NCBI RefSeq assembly: GCF_042676045.1
Contig: NZ_JBHTJV010000013.1
Location: 62,001-126,000, forward strand
Direction: 5' to 3'
Length of the DNA stretch: 64,000 bases
Source of the DNA: Pseudahrensia aquimaris
Lineage (GTDB): Bacteria > Pseudomonadota > Alphaproteobacteria > Rhizobiales > Rhizobiaceae
Each line of letters opens with the position of its first letter. Position 1 is the stretch's first letter. The notes beneath the pieces were generated by a model that saw nothing but the letters and a program-made list of their open reading frames with translations, had not been told where the DNA came from and ran no database searches. The position numbers and the translations under genes were made by a program. This document shows, piece after piece, positions 25,640 to 34,021 of this stretch.

Positions 25640-28051
25640 ATGGTCAGCGTAATGCGTAAACAAAAGAAGACGACGATGTATTCTACGGCACACATCAAAA
25701 TGTTTTTTATCCGCTCGGCAATGGCTTTCGTTCTTGCAGTTGCGGCCTTTGGCACAACGACGATTGTGGCGGCCACCACGGCTGTGCAAGCGCAGGCTGC
25801 GGTGGTTAGTTCCATCCAAGTGCGTGGCAATCAACGCGTGGATGCCGATACAATCCGTTCATACCTGACGATTGAACCGGGCCGCAGTTTCTCGACATTC
25901 GACACGGATGAGAGCTTGCGCCAGCTTTTCGCTACCGGCTTGTTTTCAGACGTAAATATCACGCAGAGCGGCCGTACGCTTATCGTGAGCGTTGAAGAAA
26001 ATCCGACCGTCAATCTCGTGTTGTTTGAAGGTAATGATGATGTTTCGGACGACCGATTGAAGACAATCCCGCAGCTTCAAAGCCTTTCGATCTTCAATGC
26101 AGACCAGCTTGAAAGTGATCGTGAGCGTGTTCGCGAAGCAATCCGTCGCTCTGGCCGCAACAGCGCTGAGGTGACGACGCGCGTTGACCAATTGGAGAAC
26201 AATCGGGTCAACATCGTTTTCGTTATCAACGAGGGCGGGCGCACCAAAATTTCCCGAATCGATTTCGTCGGTAACAACGCTTTTGGCGACCGCCGCCTCA
26301 TAGAAGTCATTTCGCACAACGAATCGAACTTTTTGAGCTGGATACGTCGAGACGACATTTTCGACGAAGATCGCTTGCGTGCCGATGAAGAGCGTTTGCG
26401 CACATTCTATTATAACCGTGGTTATGCCGACTTCCGGGTTGTTTCTGCTGATGCGCAGCTTGACCAAGCCGAAAACGAGTACACGATCACGTTTACGGTG
26501 GAGGAGGGCGACCGCTACTCCTTCGGTAACATCACCATCGATAATGGCATCACTGCAGTCACTGCCGAAGAACTGCAAAACGAGCTGTTGATCGAGACCG
26601 GAGACGTCTACAGCGCGCGCAACGTCGAGAAAACTCTACTCGCGATGACGACTTATATCGCTGAGACCGGCTATGCGTTTGCCGAAATCACCCCGCGCGG
26701 TGAGCGCAATTTCGACGCCCGCACGATTGATCTCACTTTCTTCGTTGATGAAGGTCCGCGCACGTATATTGAACGCATCGAGATTTCCGGTAACACCCGC
26801 ACACGTGGATACGTAATCCGTCGCGAATTCGATATTTCTGAAGGCGACGCTTACAACAGCGTGCTGGTCAACAAGGCCAAGCGCCGTCTCGAAGGTCTTG
26901 GCTTCTTCGAATCGGTCCGTATTTCCACCCGTCCTGGCTCATCGCCCGACCGTGTGGTCGTTGTGGTGCAGGTGGTGGACAAGCCAACGGGTGAGCTTTC
27001 CTTCGGTGGTGGCTTCTCTACCAACGACGGCGCGATTGGTCAGGTTTCGATCAGTGAGAAAAACTTCCTTGGCCGCGGGCAGTTCCTGAAAGTGTCTGGC
27101 GGATTTGGGGAAGAGACAACTAAGTACACGCTGTCGTTCACCGAGCCGTATTTCTTGGGTCAACGGATTGCAGCTGGCTTTGATGTAACCCACGAAACTG
27201 CCGAATCTTCCGATACGGTGTTCTTCGACAACACCATCACGACCGCGCGTCTGCGTGCGGGCGTTGAACTGGCCGAAGGGCTGCGTTTTGGCGCTTACTA
27301 CCAGTTCAAGCGTGAGGAATTGTCCGTTCCGGTTAACGAAGATGACGACCCCGCGGATCCTGATACTTTGACGAATAATATAGATTTGTCTCCCGCGACA
27401 CAGCAGTCGGTTGATCAAAGCCCATATGTAACTTCGTCTGTTGGTTATGCCTTTGACTTCAACAATCTGGACAATACGCGCAATCCGCGTGAGGGCGTCA
27501 AAGCGAAGTTCGAGCAAGAATTTGCAGGCATCGGTGGTGACGCTCAATACGTCCGCACTGAGGCCCGCATCACAGGGTACTACTTGTTGTCCGAGGATCG
27601 TGACGTTGTCGTGCTCGGTTCGCTTGGAGCAGGTAATGTAACGTCCTGGGGCGATGATTTGCGTATCATTGATACCTTTTTCCAAGGCGGTGAGACCATC
27701 CGCGGTTTCGACAGTCGTGGCTTTGGTCCTCGCGACACCGACACAGGTGAATCCATTGGCGGCACAACCTATGCCAACGCGACTGCCGAAGTTCAATTTC
27801 CATTGCCACTGCTTTCTCGCAGCTATGGCGTGCGTGCTGCCCTCTTCGCTGATGCTGGTATCTTGACGGATAACGCATTCGGTTCCAGCGCGACAATTGA
27901 AGATGACGCTGAACTTCGTGCCTCGGTCGGTGCATCCATTATTTGGGATTCGCCGTTTGGCCCGCTGCGTGGCGACTTCTCGCACGCGATTGCTAAAGAA
28001 GATTACGACGACACGCAGTTCTTCCGCTTTGGTGTTAGCACCCGCTTCTAA
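25640..28051 (+). CDS. bamA: Outer membrane protein assembly factor BamA
   Basis: Core of the BAM complex, which folds beta-barrel proteins into the outer membrane. About 803 residues: a signal peptide ending around TAVQAQA, five POTRA repeats (for example VSSIQVRGNQRVDADTIR, IDFVGNNAFGDRRL, IEISGNTRTRGYVIRREF), then a beta-barrel ending in GVSTRF with the terminal Phe needed for assembly. The start is uncertain: the ATG at 25640 has GGGGTGAG just upstream, while the ATG at 25619 has no ribosome site and adds seven residues. lpxD follows. Confidence 0.95.
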   Translation: MVSVMRKQKKTTMYSTAHIKMFFIRSAMAFVLAVAAFGTTTIVAATTAVQAQAAVVSSIQVRGNQRVDADTIRSYLTIEPGRSFSTFDTDESLRQLFATGLFSDVNITQSGRTLIVSVEENPTVNLVLFEGNDDVSDDRLKTIPQLQSLSIFNADQLESDRERVREAIRRSGRNSAEVTTRVDQLENNRVNIVFVINEGGRTKISRIDFVGNNAFGDRRLIEVISHNESNFLSWIRRDDIFDEDRLRADEERLRTFYYNRGYADFRVVSADAQLDQAENEYTITFTVEEGDRYSFGNITIDNGITAVTAEELQNELLIETGDVYSARNVEKTLLAMTTYIAETGYAFAEITPRGERNFDARTIDLTFFVDEGPRTYIERIEISGNTRTRGYVIRREFDISEGDAYNSVLVNKAKRRLEGLGFFESVRISTRPGSSPDRVVVVVQVVDKPTGELSFGGGFSTNDGAIGQVSISEKNFLGRGQFLKVSGGFGEETTKYTLSFTEPYFLGQRIAAGFDVTHETAESSDTVFFDNTITTARLRAGVELAEGLRFGAYYQFKREELSVPVNEDDDPADPDTLTNNIDLSPATQQSVDQSPYVTSSVGYAFDFNNLDNTRNPREGVKAKFEQEFAGIGGDAQYVRTEARITGYYLLSEDRDVVVLGSLGAGNVTSWGDDLRIIDTFFQGGETIRGFDSRGFGPRDTDTGESIGGTTYANATAEVQFPLPLLSRSYGVRAALFADAGILTDNAFGSSATIEDDAELRASVGASIIWDSPFGPLRGDFSHAIAKEDYDDTQFFRFGVSTRF

Positions 28052-28094
28052 GACCATTTCCTGAAGTGTACGCAGACAATAGTGTGAGGTCAGA

Positions 28095-29171
28095 TTGGCT
28101 GAAGGCATTTCCTTTTTCGATGCCCCAGCGCCAATAACTCTGGGCGAATTGGCACCCTTAATCGGTTGCACGTTGGCAAGCGATGATATTTCCGGTGTTT
28201 CCGTCCTCTCTGTCGCGCCGATCGAAGCTGCTGCGGCTGGTGCGCTCACATTTTTGAGCAATGCTAAATACATCGCGTCGCTGAATGATACCGGTGCCAG
28301 CGCTGTCATATGCAGCGCGTCTCACGCCGAACGCGTATCCGCTACAGTAAGCGTACTGATATCCGATGATCCTTATCGGTCCTTCGCACGTGCTGTGGGT
28401 TTGATGTTCCCGTCGGGAATGCGGCCGCAACCGTTTTCGACAAAGGCGGGTGTTTCCCCTCAAGCGCATGTAGACCCTACTGCGGAGATTGAAGATGGTG
28501 CCATAATCGAGGCTGGCGCAGTTATTGGAGCCAAGGCTCGCATTGGTGCAGGAAGCCTCATTGGACCAACAGCGATTGTCGGTCCAAACGTTCATATTGG
28601 CCGCAATTCCTCAATCTGTGGTGGCGTTAGCGTGGTTCATTCCATCATCGGAGACCGTGTAATCGTTCATAACGGGGCACGCCTTGGTTGCGATGGATTT
28701 GGCTTCTCTATGGGGGCAGGCGGTCACTTGAAGATTCCCCAGATTGGCCGGGTCGTCGTTCAAGATGATGTGGAAATCGGTGCCAACACAACCATCGATC
28801 GGGGTGCAAACCGGGATACGATCATAGGCGAAGGCACGAAAATCGACAATCAGGTGATGATTGGCCACAACGTGCAAATCGGTAGGCATTGTGTCATCGT
28901 AGCGCAAAGCGGGATTGCTGGCAGTGCTGAGTTGGGTGACTACGTGGTTTTGGGCGGAAAATGCGCTGTGAACGGTCATGTGAAGATCGGATCAGGTGCT
29001 CAGATTGCAGGGCTTTCTGGCGTGTCGGAAAATGTAGCGCCCGGTATGCAGCTTGGCGGAGTTCCTGCTCGACCGATTAAAATTTGGATGCGGGAAATCG
29101 CCAGGCTTAAGCGCGAAGCGCGGGCCGCAGAAGGCGACAGGAAAAGCAAAGAGGGCAACCGGGATGAGTGA
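28095..29171 (+). CDS. lpxD: UDP-3-O-(3-hydroxyacyl)glucosamine N-acyltransferase
   Basis: Third step of lipid A synthesis. 358 residues: an N-terminal uridine-binding domain, then a left-handed beta-helix of hexapeptide repeats (for example IEDGAIIEAGAVIGAKARIG) from about residue 125. The catalytic histidine region is in MIGHNVQIGRHCVIVAQSGIAG. It starts at a TTG (28095) with GAGG upstream. The 3' end overlaps fabZ by 8 nt. Confidence 0.95.
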   Translation: MAEGISFFDAPAPITLGELAPLIGCTLASDDISGVSVLSVAPIEAAAAGALTFLSNAKYIASLNDTGASAVICSASHAERVSATVSVLISDDPYRSFARAVGLMFPSGMRPQPFSTKAGVSPQAHVDPTAEIEDGAIIEAGAVIGAKARIGAGSLIGPTAIVGPNVHIGRNSSICGGVSVVHSIIGDRVIVHNGARLGCDGFGFSMGAGGHLKIPQIGRVVVQDDVEIGANTTIDRGANRDTIIGEGTKIDNQVMIGHNVQIGRHCVIVAQSGIAGSAELGDYVVLGGKCAVNGHVKIGSGAQIAGLSGVSENVAPGMQLGGVPARPIKIWMREIARLKREARAAEGDRKSKEGNRDE

Positions 29172-29622
29172 GCTCAAGGCAATTGAAATCAGGCGTTTGA
29201 TGGAGCTTTTGCCCCATCGCTATCCTTTCCTCCTGGTTGATAAAATCATTGATATCAATGAAGATATCAGCGCAACCGGCATTAAGAATGTCACGATGAA
29301 TGAACCGCATTTTACAGGTCATTTTCCCGGCAATCCGATTATGCCCGGCGTATTGATCGTTGAGGGTATGGCCCAAACTGCCGGGGCAATTTGCGCTGAG
29401 AAGTATTTCACTGGTGAGGCCAACACCGTTTTTTTTATGACGATTGATAAATGCAAATTTCGCAAGACCGTCGAGCCGGGTGACGTCGTTCATTACAAGA
29501 TCAACAAACTGAAACAGCGCCGGAACATATTTAAATATGCTTGTGTGGCTGAGGTTGAGGGAGCTGTTGTTGCAGAAGCCGAAATTGGGGCGATGATGCA
29601 TGGCCCGGGATTTGCAGGCTAA
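29164..29622 (+). CDS. fabZ: 3-hydroxyacyl-[acyl-carrier-protein] dehydratase FabZ
   Basis: Hot-dog-fold dehydratase of fatty acid synthesis, 152 residues. The motif ELLPHRYPFLLVDKI is near residue 13 and the catalytic HFPGNPIMPGVLIVEGMAQ, with active-site His and Glu, follows. I chose the ATG at 29164 (MSELKAIEIRRLM), which overlaps lpxD by 8 nt. It sits between lpxD and lpxA, the standard arrangement that balances phospholipid and lipid A synthesis. Confidence 0.96.
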   Translation: MSELKAIEIRRLMELLPHRYPFLLVDKIIDINEDISATGIKNVTMNEPHFTGHFPGNPIMPGVLIVEGMAQTAGAICAEKYFTGEANTVFFMTIDKCKFRKTVEPGDVVHYKINKLKQRRNIFKYACVAEVEGAVVAEAEIGAMMHGPGFAG

Positions 29623-29623
29623 G

Positions 29624-30406
29624 ATGGCGCAAGTACACACATCCTCCGTCATTGAAGACGGTGCTCAATTGGGTAGTGACGTTAAAATCGGTCCTTTCTG
29701 CCATGTCGGCCCTGAGGTTGTGCTCGGCGATGGTGTTGAATTGAAGGGCCACGTGTCCGTTCAAGGGCAAACCAAGATTGGTGCCCGCAGCCGCATTTTT
29801 CCATTCGCTTCGATTGGCAGTGAGCCTCAGGATCTCAAGTTTGCAGGTGAATCTGTCAGTCTTGAAATCGGTGAAGGCTGCCTCATCCGCGAGCATGTCA
29901 CAATGAATCCCGGAACGGCGGGTGGTGGACACATCACGCGGGTTGGCAACAATTGCACGTTCCTTGCCAGTTCTCATGTTGCTCACGACTGTATTGTTGG
30001 CAACAACGTCATCTTTTCCAACAACGTTATGTTGGCCGGCCACTGCATTGTTGGGGATCACGTGATTTTTGGCGGCGGCTCAGCGGCACATCAGTTCTGT
30101 CGGATCGGGCATCATGCCTTCGTTGGCGGATTGTCTGGCATTGAAGGGGACATCATTCCATTCGGTATGGCGATCGGTAATCGGGCAAATCTTGCTGGTT
30201 TGAACTTGGTCGGCATGAAGCGTGCCGGCATTGAACGTGCTTCGATCCACGCCGTTCGTGCCATTTATAAGGAATTGTTCTCGTCGCAAGGCGTTGTTCA
30301 AGAACGGGCCGAAGCGTTGAAAGCCAAGAATGACGACCCATTGGTGTTGGACATTCTAGAATTTGTGACAGCGTCGGCAGACCGCGCCCTTTGCACACCG
30401 GCATAA
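29624..30406 (+). CDS. lpxA: Acyl-ACP--UDP-N-acetylglucosamine O-acyltransferase
   Basis: First step of lipid A synthesis. 260 residues, close to E. coli LpxA (262). Hexapeptide repeats form a left-handed beta-helix from the N-terminus (VIEDGAQLGSDVKIGPFC), with the catalytic His region in SSHVAHDCIVGNN, then a C-terminal helical domain. The ATG at 29624 comes one base after the fabZ stop; an ATG at 29600 inside fabZ is less likely. Confidence 0.96.
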   Translation: MAQVHTSSVIEDGAQLGSDVKIGPFCHVGPEVVLGDGVELKGHVSVQGQTKIGARSRIFPFASIGSEPQDLKFAGESVSLEIGEGCLIREHVTMNPGTAGGGHITRVGNNCTFLASSHVAHDCIVGNNVIFSNNVMLAGHCIVGDHVIFGGGSAAHQFCRIGHHAFVGGLSGIEGDIIPFGMAIGNRANLAGLNLVGMKRAGIERASIHAVRAIYKELFSSQGVVQERAEALKAKNDDPLVLDILEFVTASADRALCTPA

Positions 30407-30410
30407 ACCG

Positions 30411-31259
30411 ATGACCACGGCGCCGAGCATCGCCATAATTGCTGGCAACGGTGCGCTGCCGATAGAGGCGGCTTCGACGCTCATCGACAAGGGCTACAAA
30501 GTGCTTGTGCTTGGTATTGAGGGCGAGGCGGACGCCGAATTGGACAAGTTCGATACGGTGCGTTTGCGTTGGGGGCAGGTGGGGCAGCTGTTTGCAACGA
30601 TTGAGCAACGCGGGATAAACACCGTCCTGTTGGCTGGTGGTATTGCAAGAAAGCCTGATTTGAAATCCATCGGGCGACCTGATTGGGCCACGATCAGGCG
30701 GCTTCCAGACATTTTAGCTTCTGCGTTGGTCGGCGATAATTCCGCGCTATCCAATGTTGTTAGCCTGTTGGAAAAACGAGGCCTAACCGTAGTTGGTTTC
30801 CGCGAGGTTTTGCCAGAGTTCCTCGCGCAGCTTGGTGATAATTCTGCGGCAAGGCCGAGAAACCGGGACATTGCGAGTTTGAAACATGCGGCAGACGTTG
30901 CGCACAGTTTGGGGCCCTTCGATATTGGTCAAAGTGTAGTTGCTGTCGGTGAGCGGGTGGTGGCGATTGAGGGGGCGGAAGGAACTGACGCTATGTTGGA
31001 GCGCGTCGCGCATTTGCGCACTATTGGCCGTTTGCCCAAGGCTGGCGGCGTGTTGGTGAAGTGCTTCAAGCCGGGTCAGGAAGCACGGGTTGATTTGCCG
31101 ACAATCGGACCGACGACGATTGTGAACGTACATGCTGCAGGGCTGGACGGCATCGGCATAGATGCTGGGTATTCTCTCATCGTGGAACGTGAACGCACTT
31201 TGAAACGCGCACGCGATCTTGGTGTTTTCGTCTATGGCCTGGACGGAGTGGTTCCGTGA
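30411..31259 (+). CDS. lpxI: UDP-2,3-diacylglucosamine pyrophosphatase LpxI
   Basis: Cleaves UDP-2,3-diacylglucosamine to lipid X. It replaces LpxH in alphaproteobacteria. 282 residues, DUF1009 family: N-terminal AIIAGNGALPIEAA and LLAGGIARKPDLKSI, C-terminal AIEGAEGTDAMLERVA with the aspartate that is catalytic in Caulobacter LpxI. It lies between lpxA and lpxB and overlaps lpxB by 4 nt (GTGA). Confidence 0.94.
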   Translation: MTTAPSIAIIAGNGALPIEAASTLIDKGYKVLVLGIEGEADAELDKFDTVRLRWGQVGQLFATIEQRGINTVLLAGGIARKPDLKSIGRPDWATIRRLPDILASALVGDNSALSNVVSLLEKRGLTVVGFREVLPEFLAQLGDNSAARPRNRDIASLKHAADVAHSLGPFDIGQSVVAVGERVVAIEGAEGTDAMLERVAHLRTIGRLPKAGGVLVKCFKPGQEARVDLPTIGPTTIVNVHAAGLDGIGIDAGYSLIVERERTLKRARDLGVFVYGLDGVVP

Positions 31260-32434
31260 GCGGCAAGCAGCTAAAAGTGTATTTTGTCTTGGGTGAAGAG
31301 TCTGGTGACGCTCTAGCCGCCGATTTGCTGATCGGCTTGCGCAATGAGGCTGAAAACCGTGGCATTGAGGTGCAAGCATCCGGTCTGGCGGGGCCGAAGC
31401 TTTCGGCGCTTGGTGTAACAAGCCTTTTTGATATTTCAGATATTGCGGTGATGGGAATTTCGGCGGTGCTTGCTCGCCTACCCAGCATCATCAATCGTAT
31501 CCATCGCACCGTCGATGATGCTGTGACTGCTAGACCCGATGTCATTGTGCTGGTCGATAGTCCCGATTTCACCCATGCGGTTGGCAAACGTGTGCGGGCG
31601 AAAATGCCGGATGTTCCGATTATCAAATATGTTTGCCCAAGCGTCTGGGCTTGGCGGCCTGGTCGAGCGCTTAAGATGGCTGCATTTATAGATCATGTTC
31701 TGACGATTTTGCCCTTCGAGCCAAGCGTGCTGCACGAGCTTGGAGGGCCGGAGGCGACCTATGTTGGTCACCCTTTGGCCTCCAATATCGCAGCACGGTC
31801 CAATGAGCTTCCTAAAGGTTCTAATACGCCTGCAACCCTGTTGGTGTTGCCTGGATCGCGCGGCAGCGAAGTGAAGCGGATGTTGCCCGTATTTGGACAG
31901 ACACTCGATTTACTGGCCAAGCGGGGCATTGAATTTAACGCAGTTCTGCCCGCCGTGCCGCACCTTCGCGATCAAATACGCGACGGGATTGCCGATTGGA
32001 CGGTTCAGCCACAGATCGTGGACAGCGCGGACAATTCCGAAACCTTTCAAACCGCCCATGCCGCGCTTGCCGCATCTGGCACGGTGCTGCTGCAATTGGC
32101 GCTCAACAGGGTGCCGATGATCTCGTGCTACAAGCTCGACCCTTTAGCGACCCGTCTGCTTTATTTGGTCAAAGCATGGTCTGCGGCGCTACCGAACCTT
32201 ATCGCCGGATGGCCCTTGGTGAGCGAATATTACAACGGCTATGTGAACGCAGAAAAACTGTCGCGTGAGTTGGAGCGGCTGCTCACTGATACGCCGGAGC
32301 GGGCTGCGCAACTGGCGGGTTTTGATGTCGTTGCGGAGAAGCTGGAAACGGATACTCCCACCGCGCAAGCCGCGGCGAAAGCTATTTTTTCTGTGATAGA
32401 AACGAAAAACCCCGGTCTGCTGACCGGGGTTTGA
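31256..32434 (+). CDS. lpxB: Lipid-A-disaccharide synthase
   Basis: Condenses lipid X with UDP-diacylglucosamine (GT19 family) at the inner membrane. 392 residues. Visible features: VLGEESGDALAADLL at the N-terminus, the family motif KYVCPSVWAWRPGRA near residue 124, VLPGSRGSEVKRMLP near 199, and AASGTVLLQLAL near 278. It starts at a GTG that overlaps lpxI. The last codons form half of a terminator hairpin, so the C-terminus (NPGLLTGV) is shaped by RNA structure. Confidence 0.95.
   Translation: MSGKQLKVYFVLGEESGDALAADLLIGLRNEAENRGIEVQASGLAGPKLSALGVTSLFDISDIAVMGISAVLARLPSIINRIHRTVDDAVTARPDVIVLVDSPDFTHAVGKRVRAKMPDVPIIKYVCPSVWAWRPGRALKMAAFIDHVLTILPFEPSVLHELGGPEATYVGHPLASNIAARSNELPKGSNTPATLLVLPGSRGSEVKRMLPVFGQTLDLLAKRGIEFNAVLPAVPHLRDQIRDGIADWTVQPQIVDSADNSETFQTAHAALAASGTVLLQLALNRVPMISCYKLDPLATRLLYLVKAWSAALPNLIAGWPLVSEYYNGYVNAEKLSRELERLLTDTPERAAQLAGFDVVAEKLETDTPTAQAAAKAIFSVIETKNPGLLTGV
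32398..32432 (-). terminator. Terminator of gltA, inside the 3' end of lpxB
   Basis: AAACCCCGGTC and GACCGGGGTTT form an 11-bp stem around a 4-nt loop at 32407-32432. On the minus strand the stem is followed by a T-rich run (TTTTTCGTTTC), an intrinsic terminator for gltA. On the plus strand the T run is short, so lpxB termination is weaker. The stem codes for the last eight residues of LpxB. Confidence 0.85.
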
Positions 32435-32463
32435 TCGTTGAGTTCGTTTGGGATTGAAGCAAT

Positions 32464-33753
32464 CTAGCGCTTGTCCATCGGCTTGTAATCCCGATGCGTC
32501 TGGCCGAGATAAAGCTGTCTTGGGCGACCAATTTTTTGTTTTGGATCCTCGATCATCTCTTTCCATTGAGCAATCCAGCCGACTGTACGAGCGAGAGCGA
32601 ACAGCACGGTGAACATTTCCGGCGGGAAGCCGAGAGCCTTCAGCGTAATGCCAGAATAGAAGTCGATGTTCGGGTAGAGACCGCGCTCCTTGAAATACTC
32701 GTCCTCAAGAGCGATTTTTTCCAGTTCCATTGCCACATCCAAAACCGGATCATCCGTGATACCCAGTTCGGCCAAAACTTCGTGCGTGGTCTTCTGCATG
32801 ATCTTGGCGCGCGGATCGTAGTTTTTGTAAACGCGGTGGCCAAAGCCCATGAGGCGGAAGGGGTCTTCCTTGTCTTTTGCGCGTGCGATGAATTCGGGGA
32901 TCCGGTCAGGCGTGCCGATCTGCGTGAGCATATTCAGCGCGGCTTCGTTCGCGCCGCCGTGAGCAGGGCCCCAGAGGCAGGCAATACCAGCGGCAACACA
33001 TGCGAAGGGGTTGGCGCCGGACGAACCGGCCAGACGCACAGTCGATGTCGAGGCATTCTGCTCGTGGTCTGCGTGCAGGGTGAAGATGCGGTCCATCGCA
33101 CGGGCAAGAACCGGGTTCACTTCGTATTCTTCCGTTGGTACGGCAAAGCACATGTTGAGAAAGTTTGCTGCGTAGTCGAGATCGTTGCGCGGATACACGA
33201 AGGGCTGACCAACCGTGTATTTATAAGCCATTGCTGCGATTGTTGGCATCTTGGCGATCATGCGCATGGAGGCGATCATGCGTTGGTTGGGGTCAGTGAT
33301 GTCGGTAGAATCGTGATAAAAAGCCGACAATGCGCCGACGACGCCGACCATAACCGCCATTGGATGCGCGTCGCGGCGGAAGCCGGTAAACAGCTTCGCC
33401 ATCTGATCGTGCAGCATGGTGTGATAGGTTACGTCGCGGTCAAATTTCGCTTTTTGCTCTGCTGTCGGCAATTCGCCATACAGCAGCAGATAGCAAGTTT
33501 CCAGAAAGTCGCCTTTTTCGGCGAGTTGGTCGATAGGATAGCCGCGATGCAAAAGCACGCCGGCATCGCCATCGATATACGTGATCGCGCTTTCACAAGC
33601 GGCGGTTGAAGTGAAGCCTGGATCGTAGGTGAAGCGGTCGCTGTGTTTGTACAGCGCACCGATATCAATCACGTCCGGTCCGACAGAGGCTTTGTGAATG
33701 GGCAAGTCGTAGGTTTCGCTGCCGATTGTGAGTGTTGCCTTGTCGTCTGCCAT
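32464..33753 (-). CDS. gltA: Citrate synthase
   Basis: First TCA-cycle enzyme, type II (hexameric) citrate synthase of Gram-negative bacteria. 429 residues. Active-site histidines are in GPAHGGANEA near residue 261 and GFGHRVYKNYDPRAK near 301; the aspartate region is further on. I chose the ATG at 33753 (MADDKATLTIG), with AAGGGAG upstream; the frame is open to 33831. It is downstream of gltX but separated by 268 bp with its own likely control. Confidence 0.97.
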   Translation of the reverse strand: MADDKATLTIGSETYDLPIHKASVGPDVIDIGALYKHSDRFTYDPGFTSTAACESAITYIDGDAGVLLHRGYPIDQLAEKGDFLETCYLLLYGELPTAEQKAKFDRDVTYHTMLHDQMAKLFTGFRRDAHPMAVMVGVVGALSAFYHDSTDITDPNQRMIASMRMIAKMPTIAAMAYKYTVGQPFVYPRNDLDYAANFLNMCFAVPTEEYEVNPVLARAMDRIFTLHADHEQNASTSTVRLAGSSGANPFACVAAGIACLWGPAHGGANEAALNMLTQIGTPDRIPEFIARAKDKEDPFRLMGFGHRVYKNYDPRAKIMQKTTHEVLAELGITDDPVLDVAMELEKIALEDEYFKERGLYPNIDFYSGITLKALGFPPEMFTVLFALARTVGWIAQWKEMIEDPKQKIGRPRQLYLGQTHRDYKPMDKR

Positions 33754-33841
33754 GTGTGGCTCCCTTTTCGTTGGTGCTTTCGGGCAACTCGGAGCTGTTA
33801 GGCTCAGACTTGCCGAACGCGCGTTTTCCAACGGAAATTAG

Positions 33842-33865
33842 ACAGGCTTAAATCAATTTGCCTGT
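33842..33865. repeat. Inverted repeat upstream of gltA
   Basis: ACAGGC and GCCTGT flank 12 A/T-rich bases about 90 bp before the gltA start. It could be an operator or a hairpin in the leader. The rest of the 268-bp gltX-gltA gap shows only the hairpin at 33962-33982 and no gene. Confidence 0.35.
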
Positions 33866-33961
33866 GCTTGCAGATGCCAGTCGCCCCGCATCGCCCACCC
33901 GTTGAAATGGCGCAAAATAACGTGAGTGTGTGTTAGTCGATTTGCCGTTGTGCCACAAGCT

Positions 33962-33982
33962 AGCGAGCGTTTCTTGCTCGCT
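33962..33982 (-). terminator. Hairpin downstream of gltX
   Basis: AGCGAGC-GTTTCTT-GCTCGCT gives a 7-bp stem 40 nt past the gltX stop. There is no clear T run on either side, so it is at best a weak terminator or a 3'-end stabiliser. Confidence 0.4.
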
Positions 33983-34021
33983 GTTCCGGCTGGGCAATTG
34001 GTCTAATGGGCGCAAGCGGTA

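Noticed and set aside
26939..28309. 456-codon open frame antisense to bamA and lpxD
   Set aside because: Spans two certain genes and has no domain or signal.
32494..33609. 371-codon open frame antisense to gltA
   Set aside because: His/Cys/Arg-rich translation typical of a shadow frame; citrate synthase on the other strand is certain.
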